Positions 1 through 4,893 of a DNA stretch of 10,094 nucleotides are shown in pieces. Position numbers and translations under genes: made by a program. Source of the DNA: JBEEMU01 sp043778315 (GTDB taxonomy: Bacteria > Bacteroidota > Bacteroidia > Chitinophagales > Saprospiraceae); assembly GCA_043778315.1 (NCBI GenBank), contig JAYWGJ010000039.1, positions 1 through 10,094 of the forward strand. The letters run 5' to 3'. The notes beneath the pieces are model-generated. The model saw only the letters and a list, made by a program, of their open reading frames with translations. It was not told where the DNA came from and did not search any database. Every line of letters starts with the position of its first letter. Position 1 is the stretch's first letter.

Positions 1-1
1 G

Positions 2-334
2 CATCAGTGGTTTATGGAGCTGTTTATCGATGCCTACGATTGGGTGATGGTACCTAACGTGTACGGCATGACGCAGTTCGCCGACGGCGGATTGATGACC
101 ACAAAACCCTACATTAGCGGCAGCAATTACCTAATGAAAATGAGCGACTACCCGAAAGGCGATTGGCAGCCGATATGGGACGGGCTGTTTTGGCGGTTTA
201 TGTCGGTGCATCGCGGTTTCTTTTTGCAAAACCCGCGATTAGGCATGCTCGTACACACGTTCGACAAAATGACCGAAGAAAAAAGAACCACACATATATA
301 TAACGCCGAGCGGTATTTGGCGAGTTTGGATTAA
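2..334 (+). CDS. Cryptochrome/photolyase-related flavoprotein, C-terminal fragment
   Basis: This is the last 110 codons of a gene that starts left of the window; the frame is open from base 2 (H-Q-W-F-M...), so the first ATG at 14 is internal. The block W-F-M-E-L-F-I-D-A-Y-D-W-V-M-V-P-N-V-Y-G followed by QFADGG, KPYISGSNY and LFWRFM is the FAD-binding helical C-terminal region of the deoxyribodipyrimidine photolyase-related family (DPRP, Pfam PF04244), which includes the bacterial (6-4) photolyases such as PhrB. Family members bind FAD and use blue light to repair UV photoproducts or to sense light; they are cytosolic. In iron-sulphur members, three cluster cysteines follow the KPYISG motif. 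Here that segment reads KMSDYPKGDW and the whole fragment contains no cysteine, so it probably belongs to a cluster-less branch. The stop is TAA at 332-334. Family assignment is fairly sure; repair versus signalling cannot be decided from this end. Confidence 0.85.
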   Translation, partial: HQWFMELFIDAYDWVMVPNVYGMTQFADGGLMTTKPYISGSNYLMKMSDYPKGDWQPIWDGLFWRFMSVHRGFFLQNPRLGMLVHTFDKMTEEKRTTHIYNAERYLASLD

Positions 335-396
335 GTCAGATTAATGTTTTTTGAAAATAAATTTTAAAATATCACATTAGTACGAAAAAAATGACT

Positions 397-404
397 TAAC
401 TTTG
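397..404 (+). promoter_or_regulatory. Putative Bacteroidetes -7 promoter box (TAACTTTG)
   Basis: TAACTTTG matches the TAnnTTTG -7 consensus of Bacteroidetes primary-sigma promoters and lies about 54 bases upstream of the small membrane protein start at 458. No good TTG -33 element is found 17-23 bases upstream; the region there reads CACATTAG. Supported by the -7 match and position only. Confidence 0.4.
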
Positions 405-457
405 CTTTATGCAATAATCAAGCTGCCTTTTACTTTTCAACTCTAAGGATTAAAAAT

Positions 458-661
458 ATGGACAACAAAAACATACTTTCTTCTGGTTTCGTACCCAAGT
501 TTTTTGCGATTTTTTTCGGTGTCATCGTGTTCAAGCAATTTGATTTCACTACGCTCCAATTCAAGCATTTAGGCTTAGGATTGCTGTACCTCGCTATGTT
601 CGTCATCTCCTCTTTTTTGGTGTACAAAAACATGAATTATAAAAATACAGGGGAAGAATGA
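458..661 (+). CDS. Small two-helix membrane protein, function unknown
   Basis: The 67-residue product has two hydrophobic stretches: about residues 11-29 (FVPKFFAIFFGVIVF) and 38-56 (LGLGLLYLAMFVISSFLVY). They are joined by a short polar loop (DFTTLQFKH), and the tail is charged (YKNTGEE). It should therefore sit in the inner membrane as a helical hairpin. The ATG follows an AT-rich leader (ATTAAAAAT) without a Shine-Dalgarno sequence, as is usual in this phylum, and a TAACTTTG box lies about 54 bases upstream. An overlapping minus-strand frame (430-633) has no such organised hydrophobicity and is a shadow. I do not recognise the family. It stands alone between the photolyase-related gene and the repeat-rich spacer; whether it is cotranscribed with the former (123-base gap) is unclear. 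Real-gene confidence comes from the membrane pattern and promoter only. Confidence 0.6.
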   Translation: MDNKNILSSGFVPKFFAIFFGVIVFKQFDFTTLQFKHLGLGLLYLAMFVISSFLVYKNMNYKNTGEE

Positions 662-683
662 GCAACTTTTTTGGGTTGGTAAT

Positions 684-998
684 AAAAAACCCTTGTTCTC
701 TCCGCATATAAAAAACCTTACGCCTCTGCCTCTTTGCTTCTCCGCGTTTAAAAATTTTTTCTTTGTAATAAAAAAACTACTTTGTGTCTAAAAAACTTCT
801 CTACGCCTCTGCTTCTTCGCCTCTAAAAAACTTTCTCTATGCCTCTGCCTCTTTGCTTCTCCGCTTCTCCGCGTTTAAAAAAATCTTCCGCGTTTAAAAA
901 AACCTCTGCGATTAAAAAAAATCTTCCGCGTCTAAGAAAACTCTCTCCGAAAAAAAACTTTTCTTTGTAATAAAAAACCTCTCTGCATCTAAAACCTC
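684..998. repeat. Degenerate pyrimidine-rich short-repeat array
   Basis: About a dozen imperfect units of roughly 20-35 bases fill the spacer before lemA. Each is a C/T-rich run built from CCTCTGC, CTCTTTGC and TCTCCGCGT, ending in a T(C/T)TAAAAAA or TAATAAAAAA block. The 24-base stretch at 722-745 recurs at 841-864, the second time with an added TTCTCCGC. TTTCTTTGTAATAAAAAA occurs near 768 and again near 961. The plus strand is almost purine-free apart from the A-blocks. No gene is convincing here: a minus-strand frame at 823-1011 is just the repeat translated into K/R/F-rich low complexity. Similar 'cctctgcgtt..aaaa' spacer repeats are known to me from Bacteroidetes and cyanobacterial genomes, but no function is established. 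Confidence 0.75.
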
Positions 999-1045
999 CT
1001 CTTTTCAGCAACTCTCAATTCATCATTTCAAAAACTAAAAAATTT

Positions 1046-1636
1046 ATGCGCGGTTCAGTTATTTTAATTGCCTTATTAGGCGTTTTACTTATCGGCGGCT
1101 GCGGCGGCTGCAACAGCTACAACGGGTTTGTGAGCAAAGGCACGGACGTAGATAATGCGTTTTCGAAGATACAGAGCGCGTATCAGCGTCGCGCCGACCT
1201 TATCCCGAACCTCGTAGAAACCGTTAAAGGCGAAGCGAATTTTGAGAAATCGACCCTCACGGGCATCGTAGAGGCACGGGCGAAAGCGACGAGTATGAAT
1301 ATCGACCCGTCCAAAATCACGCCCGAGCAGATGAAAAGTTTTCAAGAAAACCAACAAGGCTTGTCTAATGCGATTGGTCGGTTGTTGGTCGTTACCGAAA
1401 ACTATCCGCAGTTGCGTGCGAACGACGCGTTCCGTCAGTTGCAGGCGCAGCTCGAGGGCACAGAAAACCGCATCAAAGTAGAGCGCGACAAGTATAACGA
1501 CGTTGCCACCGATTACAATAAATCAGTTCGCCTATTCCCAGGCAATATTTTTGCGCGGCTGTTCGGATTTGCCGAACGCGCACCATTCGAAGCCGATAAA
1601 GGCGCGGAAAAAGCAACAAAAGTTAAATTTGATTAG
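1046..1636 (+). CDS. lemA: LemA family protein
   Basis: The 196-residue product has the usual LemA length and order. It has an N-terminal hydrophobic segment (residues 4-18), then the signature AYQRRADLIPNLVETVKG (45-62), long amphipathic helices (about 33-82, 92-118 and 122-160) including ENYPQLRANDAFRQLQAQLE (118-137), and the terminal FPGNIFARLFGF...PFEA (164-183) with A-x-K-V-x-F. LemA proteins are membrane-tethered helical bundles facing the periplasm, of unknown biochemical role, and often lie next to TPM-domain genes, as here. The N-terminus reads LLIGGCGGC, so Cys19 or Cys22 could be a lipobox cysteine (a poor match, with G at -1 and -2), or the segment may be a plain membrane anchor. 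The ATG at 1046 follows AAAAAATTT without a Shine-Dalgarno. The TPM gene begins 3 bases after the stop, so the two form one operon. Confidence 0.92.
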   Translation: MRGSVILIALLGVLLIGGCGGCNSYNGFVSKGTDVDNAFSKIQSAYQRRADLIPNLVETVKGEANFEKSTLTGIVEARAKATSMNIDPSKITPEQMKSFQENQQGLSNAIGRLLVVTENYPQLRANDAFRQLQAQLEGTENRIKVERDKYNDVATDYNKSVRLFPGNIFARLFGFAERAPFEADKGAEKATKVKFD

Positions 1637-1639
1637 CAA

Positions 1640-2086
1640 ATGGTCAAATTTTTGGATAAAGAAGAAGAATTACAAGTTGTAACCGCTATAAAAGCGGCGG
1701 AGGCGCGTACTTCGGGCGAAATTCGCGTACATATTGCACGAAAGTGTGAAGGCACGCCGCTCGAAGCAGCTATCGCTGTCTTTAAACGCCTCAAAATGCA
1801 GCATACGCAGCACCGCAACGGCGTTATCCTCTATATTGTGCCTGCGCAAAAGCAGTTTGCGGTGTTCGGAGATACAGGTATCGACGCGGCTACGGCAGAC
1901 GGTTTTTGGGACTCGACAGCCGCTATTTTGCAGGACTATTTCCGCAAAGGGCAGTTTTGCGAAGGCGTGTGCAATGCCGTTGCCGACATCGGCGAACAGC
2001 TACACCGCTATTTTCCGTCCAACGAAACGGACGTAAATACGAACGAACTCAGCGACGATATTAGTTACGACGAGTATTTTAATTGA
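1640..2086 (+). CDS. Short TPM-domain protein, operon partner of LemA
   Basis: The 148-residue product matches the short Bacteroidetes TPM_phosphatase-type proteins (Pfam PF04536). It has an N-terminal helix (LDKEEELQVVTAIKAAEART), then the strand TSGEIRVHI (24-32), VFKRLKM (47-53), the RNGVILYIV strand (59-67), FAVFGDTGID (73-82), the FWDSTAAILQDYF helix (89-101) and the G-x-F-C-E-G-V helix (104-110). It ends in an acidic tail (SDDISYDEYF). Unlike YgcG-type TPM proteins it has no signal peptide, no membrane helix and no glycine-rich tail, so a cytosolic or membrane-peripheral location is likely. The domain was named for Arabidopsis TLP18.3; the bacterial function is not settled. It starts 3 bases after lemA and is surely cotranscribed and translationally coupled. 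The usual third gene of this cluster, a signal-peptide TPM protein, is absent. A hairpin terminator follows at 2111-2152. Confidence 0.88.
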   Translation: MVKFLDKEEELQVVTAIKAAEARTSGEIRVHIARKCEGTPLEAAIAVFKRLKMQHTQHRNGVILYIVPAQKQFAVFGDTGIDAATADGFWDSTAAILQDYFRKGQFCEGVCNAVADIGEQLHRYFPSNETDVNTNELSDDISYDEYFN

Positions 2087-2110
2087 AAAATTAAAAACCA
2101 ATAAAATCAA

Positions 2111-2152
2111 AAAAAGCCGTTACTTTTCCACTCGGAGAAGCAACGGCTTTTT
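2111..2152. terminator. Bidirectional intrinsic terminator between convergent genes
   Basis: GCCGTT (2116-2121) pairs with AACGGC (2142-2147). After an A/C mismatch the stem continues CTTTTCC (2123-2129) with GGAGAAG (2134-2140), closed by the loop ACTC. The flanks AAAAA (2111-2115) and TTTTT (2148-2152) give U-tracts on both strands; on the minus strand the tract extends to seven T. It lies 25 bases past the TPM stop and about 90 bases past the stop of the convergent gene, so it can end both transcripts. Confidence 0.85.
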
Positions 2153-2161
2153 GGTTGAACT

Positions 2162-2194
2162 AAACCTATAAGGTTTCAAAAATCTTATAGGTTT
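2162..2194. repeat. Perfect 11-bp inverted repeat in spacer
   Basis: AAACCTATAAG (2162-2172) and CTTATAGGTTT (2184-2194) are perfect complements separated by an 11-base A/T-rich loop. It has no U-tract on the plus strand. It sits between the strong terminator and the end of the minus-strand gene, so it may be an auxiliary 3' hairpin for that gene or a dispersed palindromic element. Its left-arm sequence AAACCTATAA occurs once more in this window at 4124-4133. Confidence 0.7.
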
Positions 2195-2239
2195 CGCGAT
2201 TATCAGATTCTGAAAAGTAACCTATTTTGGGGGCTCTTC

Positions 2240-2806
2240 TTATTTCCAAAGCATTTTATTGAACACATACCATTGGTTCTTGTATTCATAAAAACCCTCA
2301 ATACGGAGGTTTAAAGTTTGCCCTTCGGGTGCGTTTACCTGCACTATGGCGCGACCGCCGCGTAGCGTTTCGTCATTTTTTAACGACATTTGATAGGCTT
2401 TCACCTTGCAGTCGTTCAGCGCGATACCCGACTGTTTCGCCTGCGCATTGAGCAGCGCGTAGTTCGCTTTCACCTCGCTTTCGCGTGTACTGAACTCGTT
2501 ATCTAAGCGCGCAAGTGCGGTTTCGCGCTCCCGTTCGCTGCCGTAAGGGTAGTGTGCGATAATATCTTTGTACATTTCCTTGGTCGGAATAAACGGCTCG
2601 ATGGCAGCCGTATTGTCCTGTTGCAAAGCAGAAAACAGCGAGCGTGCCGCTTTTTCGGAGGCAATATTTTTTTGCTCCCGCGTTGCCGCGTCCAATTCGT
2701 TGTTTTTTGGCTGCGCCTGTCCGTATATATTGGCGGTCAAGCTGATAATTAATCCCGCAGACAGGGCAAAAAACTGGAACGATTTAATGTAATTTTTTTG
2801 ATACAT
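2240..2806 (-). CDS. Secreted protein of unknown function (188 aa)
   Basis: I chose the ATG at 2806 although the frame extends to an ATG at 2890. From 2806 the protein begins with a clear Sec signal peptide: MYQKNYIK, a hydrophobic core FFALSAGLIISLTA, then a likely cleavage around IYGQA-QPKNN. The 28 extra upstream residues lie across the probable promoter (2877-2908) and lack signal character. The mature part has a charged helical segment (LDAATREQKNIASEKAARSLFSALQ, about 38-62), the segment FIPTKEMYKDIIAHYP, a long helix rich in E/R (91-125), then a beta-like C-terminus (GRAIVQVNA, LNLRIEGFYEY, QWYVFNKMLW). The helix-then-strand layout with a final W-Y-V-F strand resembles small NTF2-like secreted Bacteroidetes proteins, but this is only a fold-level impression. 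I recognise no family. It is convergent with the lemA-TPM operon and divergent from xerD, hence transcribed alone. Confidence 0.82.
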   Translation of the reverse strand: MYQKNYIKSFQFFALSAGLIISLTANIYGQAQPKNNELDAATREQKNIASEKAARSLFSALQQDNTAAIEPFIPTKEMYKDIIAHYPYGSERERETALARLDNEFSTRESEVKANYALLNAQAKQSGIALNDCKVKAYQMSLKNDETLRGGRAIVQVNAPEGQTLNLRIEGFYEYKNQWYVFNKMLWK

Positions 2807-2876
2807 AGTAATTTTGGGTTGAGGTAGAAAACAAGGAGTTAGTTGGTTTAATTTGTTAAGTATGATAAAAACATTA

Positions 2877-2908
2877 CAAAAGTAAGTCAATAAACTGATA
2901 TATGCAAA
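2877..2908 (-). promoter_or_regulatory. Bacteroidetes promoter for the secreted-protein gene
   Basis: Read on the minus strand, TTTG (2905-2908) is followed after exactly 20 bases by TACTTTTG (2877-2884). This fits the -33 TTTG / -7 TAnnTTTG pattern of Bacteroidetes, with optimal spacing. Transcription would begin near 2870 and give a leader of about 65 bases before the ATG at 2806. It also argues that the in-frame ATG at 2890 is not the start. Confidence 0.65.
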
Positions 2909-2959
2909 TATTATGTACTTTAAAATGTGTTAATAAAAGCACAATATTTTTTGAGTGTC

Positions 2960-2967
2960 TATTTTTG
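2960..2967 (+). promoter_or_regulatory. Possible -7 box upstream of xerD (TATTTTTG)
   Basis: TATTTTTG fits TAnnTTTG and lies about 50 bases before the xerD ATG. No convincing TTG is present 17-23 bases upstream, and AT-rich DNA produces such matches by chance, so this is weak. If real, it makes 2870-2975 a divergent promoter region. Confidence 0.3.
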
Positions 2968-3018
2968 GGTAGCAACAACTATAATGCAGTGCAAAAATAG
3001 AAAAAGAAATGCATTTTT

Positions 3019-3990
3019 ATGCTTAATTTTGGTTTTAAATATTACTTAAAAAATTTAATTATCGTCAACTCCCTCTGGCAGCTTCGCCTACAACAGTTCT
3101 CCGACTATCTGCTTCTCGAGCGTGCCGCGCCGCCGAATACCCTCGAGGCGTACCTTGCCGACGTGCAGAAACTCGCGCAGTACGCACAGATGCACCTTGC
3201 GAGTCTCGCACCCGAGTTGCTTATGCCCGAACACCTTGACGGTTTCATGGCGTACTTATACGATTTTGGATTGAGTACCCGCACACAGGCGCGTATTATT
3301 TCGGGTATCAAAACATTTTATAAGTATTTGTTAATCAATGATTTAATTCATACCGACCCGAGCGCGCAACTCGATGCGCCCCAACTTGGACGGTACTTGC
3401 CGTCGGTCTTGTCGGTTAGCGAAGTAGAAAAGATTATTGCTGTCACCGACCTCGATGCGAACGAAACATTGCGGCTGCGCAACCGCGCTATGATTGAAGT
3501 TTTATATGCCTGCGGACTACGCGTCACCGAACTCGTAGAACTGCGAATTTCCAATCTTTTTCTCGATGCCGAAATGATAAAAATCACAGGCAAAGGCAAT
3601 AAAGAACGGCTGGTGCCGATAGGCGACGCGGCGATAGCCGCCCTCCGTCGCTACCTCACCGACGAGCAAGGACGCACCGCACAAACCTCCAAAATAGGCG
3701 AGGGCGACTTCGTTTTTTTGAACCGACGCGGTGCGCACCTCTCTCGAAATATGTTTTTTATGCTCGTCCAAAAATGGGCGCAGCAGGTCGGCATCAAGCG
3801 GGCAGTCAGTCCGCATACATTTAGACACTCCTTCGCGACGCATTTGATAGAAGGCGGAGCCGACCTCCGCGCCGTACAAGAGATGCTCGGACACGAGAGC
3901 ATCATCACCACCGAAATTTACACTCATTTAGATACCGATTTTTTACGACAAACCATTTTACTACATCACCCGCGCAATAAAAGCAAATAA
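3019..3990 (+). CDS. xerD: Site-specific tyrosine recombinase XerD
   Basis: The 323-residue protein has an N-terminal SAM-like core-binding domain (about 20-107, with FSDYLLLERAAPPNTLEAY at 27-45) and a C-terminal catalytic domain with all six active-site residues: Arg168 (ACGLRVTEL), Lys192 (GKGNKERLVP), His266 and Arg269 (SPHTFRHSFATH), His292 (EMLGHESI) and nucleophile Tyr301 (EIYTHLD). With XerC it resolves chromosome dimers at dif near the terminus. The ending IYTHLDTDFLRQTILLHHPRNK is typical of Bacteroidetes XerD rather than of XerC or phage integrases. The annotated start adds about 18 residues (MLNFGFKYYLKNLIIVNS) to the usual ~300; no other ATG or GTG lies between it and Trp20, so I keep 3019, though a non-standard start is possible. 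It is a single gene, divergent from the secreted-protein gene and closed by a strong terminator. No transposase, tRNA or attachment site is visible, so a mobile integrase is unlikely. Confidence 0.93.
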   Translation: MLNFGFKYYLKNLIIVNSLWQLRLQQFSDYLLLERAAPPNTLEAYLADVQKLAQYAQMHLASLAPELLMPEHLDGFMAYLYDFGLSTRTQARIISGIKTFYKYLLINDLIHTDPSAQLDAPQLGRYLPSVLSVSEVEKIIAVTDLDANETLRLRNRAMIEVLYACGLRVTELVELRISNLFLDAEMIKITGKGNKERLVPIGDAAIAALRRYLTDEQGRTAQTSKIGEGDFVFLNRRGAHLSRNMFFMLVQKWAQQVGIKRAVSPHTFRHSFATHLIEGGADLRAVQEMLGHESIITTEIYTHLDTDFLRQTILLHHPRNKSK

Positions 3991-4037
3991 TTTATTTTAT
4001 TAACAAAAATATTTTTTGTCCGTAAAAACCTACTAAC

Positions 4038-4085
4038 TCATCAATCAAACCAAACTTAACGGTCGGTTTGTTTGATGATTTTTTT
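4038..4085 (+). terminator. Intrinsic terminator after xerD
   Basis: TCATCAATCAAACC (4038-4051) pairs with GGTTTGTTTGATGA (4065-4078) in a 14-bp stem with one mismatch, around a 13-base loop. A run of seven T follows (4079-4085). It begins 47 bases after the xerD stop. Confidence 0.85.
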
Positions 4086-4556
4086 ATTACACTGCGCTTA
4101 AGCACTTGTATTTATTAGACTATAAACCTATAAAAAGTTTACTACATCAATATTATAGTATCAATAATAAAATGGTATTAGATTTCAGTGACATAAAAAA
4201 TAATAGGCTATTATCATAAAATAAAATATTTTATTAATTTTGGTAAGGTATTTGCATATCTCTAATTCTATGGTGTGACTAATAAGACAAAATAGAGTCT
4301 ATATTTCTTGGTATATTTCATCTTTTGTATATGTACTAAATGAAAGGTTGCATCAAGTGTATTTTAAATAAATTTTTTTTTATCTTTTTTTATGTCACAA
4401 TTCTTCAAAAATATAATAGATATATGTAAACTTATATTATTTAAAATGTACATTATCAGTACTTAAAGTAATGGAATAAATAAATATTATTATTTTTTTT
4501 CTTAAAATATCCTTTGCAATCGTCACTTCTTAGTGTTTTTATTAAGTAAAAAAAAA

Positions 4557-4584
4557 TTGGCATAATAGTTTTTACCTAACTTTG
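4557..4584 (+). promoter_or_regulatory. Likely promoter of the giant surface-protein gene
   Basis: TTG (4557-4559), a 17-base spacer and TAACTTTG (4577-4584) fit the flavobacterial consensus TTG-N17-23-TAnnTTTG. It is the only full match I find in the 800-base upstream region. It predicts a start near 4591 and an unusually long (~300 base) untranslated leader before the ATG at 4894. Confidence 0.5.
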
Positions 4585-4856
4585 TAGAAATTTTAAATTT
4601 TTTCAAAACTGTGACTTTTCAAATATTGTACAAATTCCTTTTTTAATAATTAGGTATTTAAATAATTAGCTTTATTTTTTGACTATATTTCAATAATAGT
4701 ACAATTTTTAGTTTTTATTAACACATCAGGAAGCTTGCGTAGGTTTAATCTATTCTTCAAGTGTAGATAAATAATCACAACTAATTTATTGCAGCTACTT
4801 AATAATATTAATACACACCAAGATTACCTCAATATTTTTCAAGATTTTATAATTTC

Positions 4857-4893
4857 TCAACAATTTCTATTTTCAACAATTATTTCAACAATT
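4857..4893 (+). repeat. Three TCAACAATT copies abutting the start codon
   Basis: TCAACAATT occurs at 4857-4865, 4873-4881 and 4885-4893; the last copy touches the ATG at 4894. Spacings are 16 and 12 bases. There is no Shine-Dalgarno sequence. The repeat may be a translation-enhancing A/U-rich leader, a protein-binding site, or simple slippage; its exact contact with the ATG mildly supports 4894 as the start. Confidence 0.55.

Larger units (their letters stand above)
4086..4893. other. AT-rich gene-free leader region
   Basis: About 800 bases with very low GC separate the xerD terminator from the giant surface-protein gene. I find no frame above roughly 60 codons, no tRNA-like cloverleaf and no insertion-sequence ends. 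It contains two adjacent small palindromes (ATAATAG-G-CTATTAT at 4200-4214 and the perfect 16-mer AATAAAATATTTTATT at 4220-4235), a likely promoter at 4557-4584, and a triple TCAACAATT motif just before the next ATG. The remaining sequence shows no structure I can name; a decayed gene is possible but not supported. Confidence 0.6.

Noticed and set aside
430..633. Minus-strand frame overlapping the small membrane protein
   Set aside because: The plus-strand product has two orderly membrane helices and an upstream promoter box; the reverse product shows neither.
823..1011. Minus-strand 62-codon frame rich in F, K, R, E and G
   Set aside because: It is the pyrimidine-rich spacer repeat read in reverse; low complexity, no start context and no domain.
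1085..1357. Minus-strand 90-codon frame inside lemA
   Set aside because: Antisense shadow of a clearly conserved LemA gene; its poly-alanine tail is only the GGCGGCTGC repeat in reverse.
1734..2036. Plus-strand 100-codon frame inside the TPM gene
   Set aside because: It is an out-of-frame shadow; the 1640-2086 frame carries the conserved TPM motifs and is coupled to lemA.
2806..2890. Upstream in-frame ATG giving a 216-residue version of the secreted protein
   Set aside because: It would lie within or before the promoter and would place 28 non-signal residues ahead of a clean signal peptide.
3517..3927. Minus-strand 136-codon frame within xerD
   Set aside because: It lies entirely opposite the XerD catalytic domain, which has all active-site residues; no sign of independent coding.
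3019..4893. XerD next to an AT-rich desert considered as a mobile-element integrase with an attachment site
   Set aside because: The sequence fits housekeeping XerD, a terminator closes the gene, and I find no tRNA, direct-repeat att pair, excisionase or dif-like site.
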